Assembly: GCA_036940085.1 (NCBI GenBank) | Contig: JALLBK010000134.1 | Span: 48,398 to 112,397 of the forward strand | Length of the DNA stretch: 64,000 nucleotides | Direction of reading: 5' to 3' | DNA from: Discostella pseudostelligera | Taxonomy: Eukaryota; Bacillariophyta; Thalassiosirophyceae; Thalassiosirales; Thalassiosiraceae | In this document: positions 9,633-20,472 of the stretch, one piece after another | Numbering within the stretch: position 1 is the first letter of the stretch | How the letters are laid out: each line of letters starts with the position of its first letter | Made by a program: the position numbers and the translations under genes | The notes under the pieces: model-generated | Told to the model about the DNA's origin: nothing | Databases searched by the model: none | What the model saw: the letters and a program-made list of their open reading frames with translations, nothing else

Positions 9633-12539
9633 TCACAACGCCCCATCGTAGCTCTCGATGTTATCCGAAGGGATGATAAGCTCCGGACTTGCTGGTACAG
9701 TAGCTGGTAGTACGGACTGCGGTTGCTGCTCCTCCACCTCCTCTTCTAACGTATCAGCAAACATGGGGGTTGATTCCGCCCTCTTCTCTATTTTTGGAAG
9801 AAATATCGACTCGTTCCCACCAGCGCCCTTGTTGTTAGCCTTGTACATGATGGAAATCTGATGAAACAAATCCAATATTCCTCCCTGAATATCAATGGCA
9901 CCACCGACGACATCTTCGGGTGGATACACTCCTCGGGGACCTTTCCCGAGCAACGTCCTAATGCGTTTATTATTCTTAACGCGTCGACCAATGCTGAGCT
10001 TCGAGCTCATGCGATGATATTCTTCTGTAATAAAACGGAAGAATTCAGGGCTGAACGTGACATTTTCGGCAATGAATTCTTGAATGCGCGCAAAGAGAGG
10101 TAGGTATTCTGGGGATAGTGTCGTGACGACTCGGGCCCATTCCTCGCCAGAGGTTAACTCCGGGTTCTGGCGCTTGCCTAGCAATGGCAAGGAGGTGGAT
10201 GATGAATCCGCGTCCACATTGCCATTGTTATCTTCATTGTCACTCGAGGGCATAGCGTCGGGAACCTTATTGTCATTCGAATTCTTGTCTGCCAGCAGGT
10301 CATGCTGTAGAACTGCATTTGCGGCAGCAACCTTGGCCTTTTCGGCCTCGTCGGCGGCGGCACGTGCCATCCTCTCCCTCCTTCTAATTTCTTCCATAAT
10401 TCTACGAGCCTGCTCTTCCTTCTTATCCGCGATGCTCTTGAGCTGCATCGCGACCGGATGGGATGTCACCCTGTAAAACAACATGTAAGCCTCGGCATTG
10501 CGAACTTCCTCCCACGACGAACGTACCACCTTGGCATCGTCCATCATCCACCACTCCTTCTTCGTGACATTGTGGACATACGACACATAATGTCCGGAAT
10601 GACTATTCTTCCCACTGTGCACGACCACGGCAAAGAGACGGCAAATGGCCTTTTGGAAGACAGTCTGTTGCAATTGAGGGGTCAAGTAGGGCTTCATATC
10701 CAAGACGGGACCGAAACCAACATGTCCCTCAATCTTCGCGGAACCGGATGGACCAACATTGTCAAAGTCCACTTGTGAGATGTTGCTCCCTCCTCCACCA
10801 CGCGCGGAGGATCGGCTGCTGCTTCGAGTGCTCCCACTGCTATTATTCTCGTTGTAAAAGCCCGGACCTCCTCCACCCCCGCCCCTCTTGCTACCACCCC
10901 CTCCTCCGCCAACACCACCTCCCGATCCATAACGGAACCTCTTGAGATGCAATGTCAAAATGGGTGGGATGGACGCGAGCTTCGATGTCTTCGTAGCCTT
11001 TCCGAGCTTACCGCACTTTTCACACTTGTATCCCGAGTCGAGATGTTCACTACTAATGAACCGTTCCAGGGCTTGTGTGACATCTGCCAAGGGTAAATTG
11101 GACGTGGGGGATGTGGAACGTGACAATGACATGGATGAGCTGCCACATCCACCTCCGATCCCTCCACTGCCACCACCTCCACGCGAAGATGAAGAGTATA
11201 AATTCGAAGTGCTGCTACTCGTAATAACATCATCGTGCTTCATGGGTAAAATGTCCAAGCCAATGTCTTCAATAGGGTCAATTTTGCACGACGTCGTTTG
11301 GCAGGCGGAGCACTTGACCCGCGATTCTACAGTGCCACGAAACAGACGAAAGGGATATTCGTTATCGTCGTTACTGGAGACTGTTCCTCGTGCCCTGCTG
11401 TCGTCGGCGTTGTTGTTGATGTTGACGCTGTTGTTGTTGTTCTTGTTGTTGTTGTTGTTGCCGAGAGATGTTTCTGCTCGAGCAGCCTTGCAGCTCGTTT
11501 GCATGGCATCTATTAACAATCTCAAGAACTCATGCGAGTCCTCTTGCACGCCGCGACGGAACCATGGAGCAACCTTGGACATGAACCCAGATACGAATGC
11601 CTCTGGTACGAAGGGTGCGTCTGGTGATGGACTGCCACTGCTGCTCATTGGTGGGGGAGTAGCAGAAGCGTTATCAACATTCTCCTCTTGCTCGTCATCC
11701 TCGTTGTTATCACCCAATATCTCCTCTTCGGGTCTGGAATGAACCCGACCCAGTAGTCGCTCGACCTCACACAACGTGCAGTATTCATAGTCGGGCATGG
11801 TCTCGAGACTCACACCTCCTCCTCCACCTCCGTTTGAATTTGCATCCCCACTTTGCTTTTTCGAACGCTTCTTGTTCGATGATGAACCCCCCGATCCAGC
11901 GGAACCATTGGATGAAGAAGAATTAGATCGGCGATGATGGGTGGATGATGTTTTGGAATCTTTGGAATTAGTTCTGTGAGCCGGGTGTTTCGAGACGTCC
12001 CCATCATCCACGTCAGTATTTCTGCTCCTTATATTCCTCCTCCTCCTTCGTTCATTCCGCAACGCAACTGGACATTTTCGTAAATGGCACTCAGCATCGA
12101 GGGCATGGCATAATTCTGGTGCATGTGCCAACGCCTGAAGTGCGGCATTCATGTAGCATGTATTGCCAAGGTTGGCTACTCCAGTGGCTGAATTGTGGGA
12201 GAAACGATAAAAGATTGTGTGCCGAAGACTTGAGAATTGAAAGACATTATGAACGAGTTGATGGCAAAGTGGCTCGAGAGATGACTTACCAACCTCGCGA
12301 GGAGGGGGTGGGGGTACAAAATTGGCGGGGATTTCAAACCCTCCTCCGTTATCGGTCATGCCATTGCCATTGCTGCTGCCAGATGGCTTCGGTGCTTTGG
12401 TCCCATGCTCGCTACTAGATGACGCCATGATCATCGTGGCAGTAGAAGAGAGTGACTCCACGACTACTGAAGAAGAAGTTGTCGTCCTGGGTGGCGGTGG
12501 AGGAGGGGGGGAGGGTGTGGGCTGTCGATATGGAGGCAT
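9633..12539 (-). CDS. Ubiquitin-specific protease (USP/UBP, peptidase C19)
   Basis: The ATG at 12539 (MPPYRQPTP) and one intron at 12188-12289 (GTAAGT...CAG, 102 bases, multiple of three, no stop) give 934 residues. The Cys box reads VANLGNTCYMNAALQAL with catalytic Cys at about 94 immediately after the splice junction. QEDSHEFLRLLIDAM and the zinc-ribbon-like CSACQ and CEKCGKLGK pairs follow. The His box is SHSGHYVSYVHN with WWMMDDAKV. Gly/Ser-rich insertions interrupt the catalytic domain, and a charged helix (EEQARRIMEEIRRRERMAR) follows it. It resembles the USP36/UBP16 group, but the subfamily is inference. It would remove ubiquitin from proteins. Confidence 0.9.
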   Translation of the reverse strand: MPPYRQPTPSPPPPPPPRTTTSSSVVVESLSSTATMIMASSSSEHGTKAPKPSGSSNGNGMTDNGGGFEIPANFVPPPPPREVGKSSLEPLCHQLVHNVFQFSSLRHTIFYRFSHNSATGVANLGNTCYMNAALQALAHAPELCHALDAECHLRKCPVALRNERRRRRNIRSRNTDVDDGDVSKHPAHRTNSKDSKTSSTHHRRSNSSSSNGSAGSGGSSSNKKRSKKQSGDANSNGGGGGGVSLETMPDYEYCTLCEVERLLGRVHSRPEEEILGDNNEDDEQEENVDNASATPPPMSSSGSPSPDAPFVPEAFVSGFMSKVAPWFRRGVQEDSHEFLRLLIDAMQTSCKAARAETSLGNNNNNKNNNNSVNINNNADDSRARGTVSSNDDNEYPFRLFRGTVESRVKCSACQTTSCKIDPIEDIGLDILPMKHDDVITSSSTSNLYSSSSRGGGGSGGIGGGCGSSSMSLSRSTSPTSNLPLADVTQALERFISSEHLDSGYKCEKCGKLGKATKTSKLASIPPILTLHLKRFRYGSGGGVGGGGGGSKRGGGGGGPGFYNENNSSGSTRSSSRSSARGGGGSNISQVDFDNVGPSGSAKIEGHVGFGPVLDMKPYLTPQLQQTVFQKAICRLFAVVVHSGKNSHSGHYVSYVHNVTKKEWWMMDDAKVVRSSWEEVRNAEAYMLFYRVTSHPVAMQLKSIADKKEEQARRIMEEIRRRERMARAAADEAEKAKVAAANAVLQHDLLADKNSNDNKVPDAMPSSDNEDNNGNVDADSSSTSLPLLGKRQNPELTSGEEWARVVTTLSPEYLPLFARIQEFIAENVTFSPEFFRFITEEYHRMSSKLSIGRRVKNNKRIRTLLGKGPRGVYPPEDVVGGAIDIQGGILDLFHQISIMYKANNKGAGGNESIFLPKIEKRAESTPMFADTLEEEVEEQQPQSVLPATVPASPELIIPSDNIESYDGAL

Positions 12540-13255
12540 CCTGTCGACGAGCCCTCCCCACAACAACTTCGAAATTTAAATTGAGCTTTGATTGATGCCT
12601 ATCGAAGCGATCAGTGACCCCGTAGGAAGAAAATAGATCCAAGCCCCAACTCTCGCTGCCACAAATAATGAGCCATCCTCGTTTATCCCGAGAGTGGATC
12701 CGTCTTCTTACTGCCTCCCCGATGACATCGTCATCATCATCGTGGAGTGGACGGCGGAGGAGGAAATGCCATGGTGATGAGAGGTCGAGAGTGAGAGAGG
12801 GCGGGGTCTTTCAAGGCGGCAACAGGCGGCATGCAGACGATGCCGCCAAAAGCTGTACTAATTCCTTTGTGACTTCGCGGGCTTTCTCTCGAGGTGCCAG
12901 CTGTCCCGCGTTGGCTGCTGCAATAGAGATGGAGAAAATGCAGGAAAATTCGCGTCTTGTGTGCGAGAGGAGAGACAGAAGAGAAATGCCAAAAAAATCA
13001 AAAATCCCAAACAAAAAGGCGGGAGAGGGCAATGCAAGACACGAAAGTTGAGGCAGTTTTGCGATGTTATTCACAGTGAAAGAGTTGAAAAGTTCGCCAA
13101 AGTTGCTCGAGTGTCAGTCTTAAACTTCCCCTGCAGCACAGCTCCACCCCAAAGCACAATGATGTGGCCATGGCGAACATCGAACATTGTAAGGAGAATT
13201 ATTGATGAATAGATGAAGCTCACTACTTCCTGCTGCACAATAGAATATATTAAAC
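12540..13255. other. Intergenic region, divergent promoters
   Basis: 716 bases between head-to-head genes. Short frames here have no protein-like composition. A GGCGGGAG element lies near 13018. No RNA gene recognised. Confidence 0.45.
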
Positions 13256-14047
13256 ATGAGTCTCCGAATGATAGCGCCCCGTCTTTCCTATTCGCGCTGC
13301 AGCATCGCTCTCGGCAGCAAGAGCCGCACGACCACGACCTTATTTTCCCCGATCCGAATACTCAACACCAACAATGCATCCGCAGCACCACATCGCCGTC
13401 GGAGCTTCTCCACTAGCACTACATCATCATCGATATCATCTACGCCCAAGAAGCCAACTACGCCCGAAGAGGTGGAAGCAGCCCTCATTAAGGCCAATGA
13501 AACTATGAAAGCGTACTATTCCTATCCTCCCGAAAAAGTGATTGCTGCCAAGAAATTAAAGTTTGAGGAGAGACATCGAGATAAACAATTTTATTTGCAA
13601 TTGGCGTTGGGTGAGTCATCAATTGCGTTTCTGTGTGCATTCATGAGTCGTCGTCTCTGAACTTTTTCTAATGCACCGTCTGCTGCTTCAAACACTACAT
13701 CTTACATACTGAAACCAGGCATGTCACTGTTGTGCTCTTTTTTAATAACACCCTTCCTCGGACGTAAAATCGCCTACGATCCTGAATTCCGATCCAAATA
13801 CATTCCCAGTTGGTATGATTATACTATCGAAAAACCGAAGAATGCATGGACGAAAGAAGAATTGCATGAAGAGATCATGATGTTACAGAAGAAATTACGT
13901 GAACGTGCCATTGCGGGAGAGTTTACGCCGGAAAAGTTGGAGGAGATGAGAAGGACGATGCATAAAAAGCCCGAGAAGGAGGAGCATGCTCATTTTGCGA
14001 AATTACATCCTGGCGTGGACGATGATGAAGAGCTTGAGGATGAATAG
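13256..14047 (+). CDS. Small predicted mitochondrial membrane protein
   Basis: Two exons joined across 13611-13718 (GTGAGT...CAG) give 227 residues. The N-terminus is Arg/Ser-rich and lacks acidic residues for about 60 positions, a typical mitochondrial presequence. A conserved-looking block follows: KFEERHRDKQFYLQLALG, then a hydrophobic segment MSLLCSFLITPFLG, then DPEFRSKYIPSWYDYTIEKP and a charged helix (ELHEEIMMLQKKLRERA). It ends in an acidic tail. I do not recognise the family. A role in the inner membrane is inferred from the presequence and the single hydrophobic segment. The promoter is shared with the divergent USP gene. Confidence 0.7.
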
Positions 14048-14161
14048 GTGCTATACTTAAATAAGTGATGATTCGACAGAGAGCAGATGTGGATGTCTTT
14101 CGGGGTGATCATTTATTAGCCATGGAATAAATGGCATGTAGCTATTGTGTTTTTCCTCTCG

Positions 14162-15028
14162 TTAATCATCATCAAGATCATCCAAATCGTCATCATCACC
14201 ATCCAAAAACAAATCTTTCTCTACCTTCTCTATCACGGCCTCCACCACACCTCCTGCGGACGAGGATCCATTTGCTTCGGTAGGATTTGTTTCACTACCA
14301 TCACCCACCTCCATACTCTCCCCCTCCTGATCCTTAAACAACTCCTTCTTATAATTGTAAAGTTCACGTCCACTCAATACACTCAACCCTTTTCCACCCT
14401 TCTTCTTCCTCATCTCGGCCTCGACCACCTTTTTAATTTCCGCCTCCTTGCGTTTCCGCTTGCGTTCTTGCCATTCCTTAAACGATGCTTCCGTTACGGG
14501 TGTGCCCACTTTACCTGAGGCCTTTAATTCCTTTAATTTTTGTTGTCGTTGTGCCTCGACTTTATCCTCGAGAGTGGGAACATAGTTGGGATCTTCCTTT
14601 AACTTGTCTTCCATCTCTTGAGCATCCATTTGATACATCATTTTCATAGCTCGACTAGTCCCTCCCTTCTTGTCATCATCACCATGATCACGTCCTTTGG
14701 CTTCGACCTTACCTTCATTTTTGGCAAACTTGGGTCCTTTCTTACTTACCGCCAAGAGTGCCTCACCAAATAATGCCGCCTGCTCATCCTCCTTGGCTTT
14801 TTTGAGTAATTTACGTGTCTCCTTCTTTTGTTGTTCGAGTGCCCGTGCTCGTGCATCCATACCGGTATTCATGATTGATTTTTCAGTAGATTTGACATAG
14901 GCTTGAACTTTGGAAGACTTGTTTTTGTTTTTAAGGCCAAAGGTCTTGTCCTCCAGCATCTTCTCCTTTTTCTTTTGCAAGGCCTTTTTGGAGGCTTGTT
15001 CTTGGCTTTTATTCTTTCCTCCCGCCAT
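14162..15028 (-). CDS. DFRP1/ZC3H15-like protein lacking CCCH zinc fingers
   Basis: A single-exon, 288-residue, highly charged protein. The N-terminal KKKEKMLEDKTFGLKNKNK matches the start of ZC3H15/DFRP1/Tma46 proteins, which bind and stabilise DRG-type translational GTPases. The C-terminal half matches that family's DRG-binding part: a LEDKVEAQRQ segment, TEASFKEWQERKRKRKEAE, LSVLSGRELYNYKKELF, then an acidic tail. The two CCCH fingers normally between these blocks are absent. The protein contains no cysteine at all and carries a short Lys/Asp linker instead. It is likely cytosolic and ribosome-associated by analogy. The stop lies 114 bases from the convergent gene. Confidence 0.72.
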   Translation of the reverse strand: MAGGKNKSQEQASKKALQKKKEKMLEDKTFGLKNKNKSSKVQAYVKSTEKSIMNTGMDARARALEQQKKETRKLLKKAKEDEQAALFGEALLAVSKKGPKFAKNEGKVEAKGRDHGDDDKKGGTSRAMKMMYQMDAQEMEDKLKEDPNYVPTLEDKVEAQRQQKLKELKASGKVGTPVTEASFKEWQERKRKRKEAEIKKVVEAEMRKKKGGKGLSVLSGRELYNYKKELFKDQEGESMEVGDGSETNPTEANGSSSAGGVVEAVIEKVEKDLFLDGDDDDLDDLDDD

Positions 15029-15287
15029 GGTTGCACTAGGTGTTTATTTGCGTATGTAATATGAATATCGAGTGAGTCAATGGGGGCAAGGGGATATGCT
15101 TGATTCCGATTGGAATTATTTCATCGACCTATCAGCTATCGGCTATCGGCTATCGGCTCGATCATCGATCGAATTGCTGCAATGGACACAGAAGGCAGGC
15201 ATTTTGCATGCATGTGGCTGTGCAGGCACCACCGGTGGCGGGAGGGTTGCCGCTAGAAACGGACGAAAACAGATTCGCGGTCATAGT

Positions 15288-15305
15288 GGCGGGAGAGTTC
15301 GCGCC
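15288..15305. promoter_or_regulatory. GGCGGGA / TTCGCGCC inverted element
   Basis: GGCGGGA at 15288 faces TTCGCGCC ending at 15305; read on the other strand the second half is GGCGCGAACTC. It lies about 65 bases before the RBM25-like ATG in a 339-base divergent spacer. Confidence 0.45.
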
Positions 15306-15367
15306 ATCGCACTTTATCGACCTCGCCGCAGCCTCGCAGACACAAAAATCAAAAATCCAAGGCAACC

Positions 15368-17629
15368 ATGAGCAATCTGCCGCCACCACCACCACTACCG
15401 CCAACATTTCCCCCGCCGCCACCACCCCCCATGGGTAGCAGCATGCCATTCCCTCCTCCAATGCAGCCTAGCATGATGATGCCGCCGCCACCGCCTCATT
15501 CTGGCATGATGATGACAGCAGCAGCAGGTGGGCCTGGTTATCCTGCTGCTCCACCTCTGCTGCCGCCACCGCCCGGCGTCCCAACCGGCGTACCCATGGC
15601 AGGCGCGATGCCAATGTCAATTCACCCATCTATGCCAATTCCCCCTCCACTGCCACCCGCGATTGGTGGTGGCGTTGGCAGTGGGATGATGCCGCCTCCA
15701 CCTATTCCACCGATGGCAGTTCCAGGTGAATTCCCAGGCATGGGACCAGGCAGCAACAGTAGCATCGCCATCCAAACTTCCTCTCTCCATCTGAATCATC
15801 ATCCACAAAATTCTGCCCAGACTGTAGTACTAACTCATTTGCCACCCTTTTTACGAGGAGTGCGGATATTGCGCGATGCCTCCTACCCCTGTGGCAGTGC
15901 CCGAACGGTACATGTAGGATGTTGTGCACCATTTTGTGAAGAGGAGGGAAGAAGAATGATGGAACGTGGATTGATTTCTCCGGAAATTGTGGCTGCCAGT
16001 CGATCTTCTGGAGCCGGTGCAAATGAAATAATGGAAAAGAGTGCAATGGAAGCATTGTCTTGGCAAGGTGCCCAGGGGGGTGTGGCCGTCATCAAAATGG
16101 GACACTTTACCTCGGCACAAAATTTTGCTGGGGGGATGCTTGCTTTGGTACGTTGTCAGGGAGAGAAATTGCCAAGTAAGCCTGGAGCGGATGGGATTGT
16201 TCGTGAGAATAGTTTGGTAGAAAAGGGTCATGGAATTGAGGAGGAGAAGGTGAAGGAGGATGCTGCTCTTAGTAAAGAAGTGCCAAAACCGCCTGTCGAC
16301 GAAACTATCCCTCCCAACGGTGACGATGACAGCCCTGAATCTCAATACACACAAGACGAAATGACCAAACATCTCGAAACTCTCTGTCAACTAAAACACA
16401 TGCATGTCTACCATCTCTTCAATCATCACATACCCGATCCTATCCCACCCGATATGAACATTCCGCAATCCGATCCAATGCCACAGGACCCCGCCGTGCC
16501 ATATCATCTACTTGAGGCATTAACATCATTGCGGTTACGGTACGAGGAATCGGTGAAGGAGGCGGCAGATGTGGCGCGGTCGGGGAAAGATTTATTCTCT
16601 ACATCGGTATCGTACATTCCCGAGGAGGAATGGGGAGGACATGCTGCCGCTGCGGCTGGGGTAGATCATCAGGATGCTAATAATAATGATGATGATGGCA
16701 CTGGTGGATTCAAGTTGGACAAGGCCAAAATTGCCGCGGCAGCGGGAGGTGTGGCAGGTTACGACGAGGAAGCTGATCCATTGAATGCACCCGAGGTTAT
16801 CAAGGCGGTGCTTGCATTCAAACGACAATTGGAACAACAGAATGTCAAGGGTAAAAAACGGAGAATTGAGATAGTGAGTGAAAAAATGGGAATGAAGGTG
16901 AAGGAGTTGTTGGAACGGGGTAGGAGGGAGCGGGAGGAGATGAAGCTGGAGCGTGAGCGGCAGTTATTGCAGCAGCAGCAGCAAGGACAGGAGGAGCAGC
17001 AGCAACAACAAGAGCAGCCAGTCGTTCCAAGCGTCGAGAGGAAGGATGTCGAAGATACAGGACGACGAGGTGTGTCGAACCTACCAGCTTGGATGACCAA
17101 TGGTGAAACAACCAGTGGAGATCCAAGTGTCACCATGGCAGCCAATGCTCCTGCTGCGGCGGCGGCGGTGGTCGATGACGACGACGGTGATGGTAAAAAG
17201 CGCAAGTTTGTACCATCCGAGGCCAATCGCGATATTAACGCACGCAAGCAAAAGCTCGATGTTGTCGAAGGAGGTAAGAGTTTAAGTGAGATTCGTGCTG
17301 CGAATGAGGCAGCTGACAAAGCGGCAGCAGAAGCTGCCGCCGCTTCAATGCCCTTTTTCGTCCAAACTACCAAAGAGGGCATCCTTGCTTCTGGAAGCCA
17401 ATTCCCTCCTCTATCCTTGGAAGCTGTGGACACTTTGAAACAGTACGTGACAGCACAAATCATGGACTACCTCGGCGAGGAAGAGTCAACACTGATTGAA
17501 TTTATCGTGAAGGAGTTACGCAAGGAGGGTGGATGCACAACGGCATCATTGTTGGAGGAGATGAAGGTGGTATTGGATGAAGATGCCGAGGAATTTGTAT
17601 TGGGGTTGTATCGCAAAATGACGGAGTAA
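15368..17629 (+). CDS. RBM25/Snu71-like splicing factor with C-terminal PWI domain
   Basis: 753 residues in one exon. A Pro-rich N-terminus (about 1-135) precedes an RRM-like fold beginning TVVLTHLPPFLRGVRILRDA. The middle is helical and Arg/Glu/Gln-rich (KVKELLERGRREREEMKLER then Gln tracts). The last 75 residues form a PWI domain: TLKQYVTAQIMDYLGEEEST, then FIVKELRKEGG and LVLGLYRKM-type helices. This order (Pro-rich, RRM, charged region, PWI) is that of RBM25, a U1-associated alternative-splicing factor. The RRM is divergent, so the name is by architecture. Located in the nucleus by family. Confidence 0.82.
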   Translation: MSNLPPPPPLPPTFPPPPPPPMGSSMPFPPPMQPSMMMPPPPPHSGMMMTAAAGGPGYPAAPPLLPPPPGVPTGVPMAGAMPMSIHPSMPIPPPLPPAIGGGVGSGMMPPPPIPPMAVPGEFPGMGPGSNSSIAIQTSSLHLNHHPQNSAQTVVLTHLPPFLRGVRILRDASYPCGSARTVHVGCCAPFCEEEGRRMMERGLISPEIVAASRSSGAGANEIMEKSAMEALSWQGAQGGVAVIKMGHFTSAQNFAGGMLALVRCQGEKLPSKPGADGIVRENSLVEKGHGIEEEKVKEDAALSKEVPKPPVDETIPPNGDDDSPESQYTQDEMTKHLETLCQLKHMHVYHLFNHHIPDPIPPDMNIPQSDPMPQDPAVPYHLLEALTSLRLRYEESVKEAADVARSGKDLFSTSVSYIPEEEWGGHAAAAAGVDHQDANNNDDDGTGGFKLDKAKIAAAAGGVAGYDEEADPLNAPEVIKAVLAFKRQLEQQNVKGKKRRIEIVSEKMGMKVKELLERGRREREEMKLERERQLLQQQQQGQEEQQQQQEQPVVPSVERKDVEDTGRRGVSNLPAWMTNGETTSGDPSVTMAANAPAAAAAVVDDDDGDGKKRKFVPSEANRDINARKQKLDVVEGGKSLSEIRAANEAADKAAAEAAAASMPFFVQTTKEGILASGSQFPPLSLEAVDTLKQYVTAQIMDYLGEEESTLIEFIVKELRKEGGCTTASLLEEMKVVLDEDAEEFVLGLYRKMTE

Positions 17630-18343
17630 AAGGACGATACTCGATTTGCATATCACGTAAGCCTCTCTCCGTCATATTATGATACATCATTTGCCAACTT
17701 GTGAAAAGACTGTCTTCTTCTTCCTTGAAGAGAGAAATGTTGCACGGCAGGTAGAGAAGTATGTTGGCGTCGCGAAATCATTTCACATACGAAATAATAG
17801 TAAGTGCAATGTTTGTACATGAGGTAGTTGACAGACTTTGTTCGAGAGCTATCGTATGTCGGAACGATCAGTGAGTATTCTTATTCATCATTCATTAGTG
17901 CCATCGTGAGATTTGTGAGCTAGTGCAAATGCATTTGGAGATGGTTGACAAAATAATCACTTCGTCGTCGCATAGATAAATTATTGTTAGCCTACCAATC
18001 ATCGTGCCCATGGTTGTAATTATTATTGATGGCGCGCCATAATGTTTGGCGCGCCGGTCCAATGAGCGATAAGAAAGCGAAATCGTAGGTAGGGTCGTAC
18101 TTCTACGTGCTCAGCATCTACTGAATCATCTCTACGTGAGATTGGTAGTTGGGAATCAGTAGTATCTTCTATTGTGGCCAAGTAAAGCGGTGAAGCGGTA
18201 AAAGGCCGTCATGGGCAACATGGCAATGAAGACACACTCTTCCGCCTCTATCGATTGCACTAATAGCATCGGCATCGATTCATCGCGACCATATCCATAT
18301 CCTTAAAAGGCGCCTGCTAGTCTAATTATATTTATCGAAAGCC
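17630..18343. other. Intergenic region upstream of RPS9
   Basis: 714 bases with no convincing gene. It holds two GGCGCGCC octamers at 18031-18038 and 18048-18055, about 290 bases before the RPS9 start. Both are palindromic AscI-type octamers that also contain the GCGCC half of the window's promoter element. No tRNA recognised. Confidence 0.45.
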
Positions 18344-18916
18344 ATGCCCCACAACGCCATCCACCGAAACTACAGGAAGACCTACAAGACCCCTCGCCGT
18401 CCCTTCGAGAAGGAGCGCCTCGATGCCGAGCTCAAGCTTGTCGGCGAGTACGGCCTGCGATGCAAGCGTGAAATCTGGCGCTGTCAGTATGCTTTGGCCA
18501 AGCTTCGTAAGGCCGCCCGTACCCTTCTAACCCTTGACCCTAAGGATCCCAAACGCATCTTCGAGGGTGCCGCCCTCCTTCGTCGTATGAATCGCTACGG
18601 CCTTCTTGCCGAGGATGAACTCGAACTCGATTTCGTCTTGCAGCTCACGACGCAAAAGCTATTGGAACGTCGTTTGCAAACCAAGGTCTTCAAGCAGGGT
18701 CTTGCCAAGAGTATTCATCATGCACGTGTACTTATCCGTCAACGTCACATTAGTGTGGGGGGCCAACTTGTGAACGTGCCCAGTTTTAACGTTCGTACTA
18801 GCTCCGAGAAACATATTGATATCTCGGCCAATTCGCCCTATGGACAGGGTGCGCCGGGACGTGTGGCCAAGAAGCGTGCCGCGGCCAAGGCTGCGGCGGG
18901 GGAGGATGATGAGTAA
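18344..18916 (+). CDS. RPS9: 40S ribosomal protein S9 (uS4)
   Basis: 190 residues, the full normal length of eukaryotic S9, in a single exon. The start [20 protein letters not shown], the central [11 protein letters not shown] and the S4 RNA-binding segment ([14 protein letters not shown], then [20 protein letters not shown]) are diagnostic. The C-terminal Ala/Lys/Asp tail is typical. The gene is more GC-rich, with C-ending codons, than its neighbours, as expected for a strongly expressed gene. It acts in small ribosomal subunit assembly and decoding accuracy. Confidence 0.97.
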   Translation: MPHNAIHRNYRKTYKTPRRPFEKERLDAELKLVGEYGLRCKREIWRCQYALAKLRKAARTLLTLDPKDPKRIFEGAALLRRMNRYGLLAEDELELDFVLQLTTQKLLERRLQTKVFKQGLAKSIHHARVLIRQRHISVGGQLVNVPSFNVRTSSEKHIDISANSPYGQGAPGRVAKKRAAAKAAAGEDDE

Positions 18917-19504
18917 ACTCGCTCCGCCCGAAAACGACGCATTCGGATTTAATTTTGGAACGGAACTAGTGGAACTGGATGTAAACTATAAAATTCGCAT
19001 AATAGACCAATGGACTACTTTCCCAACGTGAGATGTGCCTTTCTTATCATTTCTTTCCACTCTGCCGCAGAAGAAGTTGCATTGCGTGATAACAATTTAT
19101 GTCACGCGCGATATCCGGTGGCACATAGTTTCTATTCCTTCATCGAGATGAACCATCAAATAATAATGACACATGTTGCTATCAACCAGCAGCCAGCGAT
19201 GCAAACTATTGGTGGAATATCAGTTCAAGGGACGAAATCGGACAATCATCGTCAATGATAGCGCGGGATGGTGCGCGTGAATAACAAATTTATCACCTCA
19301 CGGGACAATCATCTAGTTGAGAGTTGAGGGTAGCTTTAGAATGAAGCGATATCCTACTGAGTTATGGGTAAACATCAATAGAGTTGCACAAGTAAGATAG
19401 ATTTTGTATCACAGTTGCTGAAGCTACCGAGAACGGGACGTTTGGCACTTTCGTACTAGATCTTAATGCGATTTTGCAAAGTACCCGCAGATAAAAATAC
19501 ACCT
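18917..19504. other. Intergenic region between convergent genes
   Basis: 588 bases, an unusually long convergent spacer for this window (others are 50-440). No protein-like frame and no recognisable RNA gene. Confidence 0.4.
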
Positions 19505-20367
19505 CTACTTCTTCCTCTTTCCCTTCTTCTTTTTATTTCCACCCAGCCCATTCGTCTCACCCCCCGATGTTATGGCGTCCTTCTCTGCCTTGAGCTTTTC
19601 TTCCTCCAAAATTTTCCTCTTTTCATTAAGTCTATTCTGTCGATTGGGTAATCCTGACATAACTTGTGCTACCTGACGTAGCAATTGTTTCTTCCCCCTC
19701 CCTTTCTTTCCCTCTATAATTTGATCCCCATCATCGTCATCATCTCCCATCTCTGGAATAGCATCATCCAAATCATATCCACCATTAGACATTTCCAATA
19801 CCCCCGTGTTAATAGCACCCTCCAAATCCACCAACACCCTACCCGGATTTTCCCATCGACTCGGACCATCACGTGAATACCCCTTATGCGGCTGAATCAC
19901 ATGGCGTATATCTAATGATACTAATGCCTCGTGAATATCTTGTATGGTAGGTTCTGGCACTGCATATCCCTTGGATATTCGACGACCGAGTTTGACAGTC
20001 TTTTCTGAATCAAGATAGTTGGGATAGATGGCACAAAAGCTTTTGTATGTCATGGTAAATGTTTCACCTACGGTAACGGTAGAGAGCAGCATTTCCAATA
20101 TTGAATATGGACAGAAAATAAGCAAGAAGTTAGAGTGCGATATTTCTAATAACGCAATCCATGAATCGCATTGATGTTAGTACTTGACACCAACGTACCC
20201 ATTGGCCAAATCAGAAATCCTGAATTGGAATCCGGCTTCGGCGGGAGGTGTATCATTTCATCGGGTGGGATGGCAAGATCCGCGAGGGGATTTGGCGGCA
20301 TCTTTGGTCCACCGATTTGCTTGACGCGTACGCGTCCTCCTGCCTTTTTGCCCATGGTTGCAACCAA
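19505..20367 (-). CDS. SRP19: Signal recognition particle 19 kDa protein
   Basis: Two exons; the intron at 20068-20198 begins GTACGT and ends in TAG, and joining restores WPMGETFTMTYKSFCAIYPN. The product has 243 residues (or 239 from the second ATG at 20355). The SRP19 core is clear: AIYPNYLDSEKTVKLGRRIS, then AVPEPTIQDIHEAL and GPSRWENPGRVLVDLEG. The N-terminal 60 residues (Gly/Pro-rich, with DLAIPPDEMIHLPP) and the Lys-rich tail are extensions. SRP19 binds SRP RNA and orders assembly of SRP54 for secretory targeting. The promoter contains a tandem palindrome array at 20473-20629. Confidence 0.92.
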
Positions 20368-20472
20368 TTATTTGATGGTAGGTCGAGGTCGTCGTCGTTG
20401 ACCGATACCGATACCGATACGGTAGTACGGTGCTGTTTGTTTCGTTGTCGGCGGCGGCATCGGCGAAGCAGC

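Noticed and set aside
10942..11742. 266-residue frame antisense to the USP gene
   Set aside because: It is the mirror of Gly/Ser/Pro-rich USP coding sequence and has only low-complexity residues; no domain.
12668..13051. 127-residue frame between the USP and mitochondrial-protein genes
   Set aside because: Arg/Ser/Lys composition without any conserved pattern, lies in a promoter spacer.
16759..17463. Long minus-strand frame inside the RBM25-like gene
   Set aside because: Shadow of Glu/Gln/Ala codons of the sense gene (Cys/Ser/Ala runs).
18031..18055. Paired GGCGCGCC octamers as a possible hairpin terminator for the RBM25-like gene
   Set aside because: About 400 bases beyond the stop and lacks a T-tract; eukaryotic genes do not end this way. 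More likely part of the RPS9 promoter.
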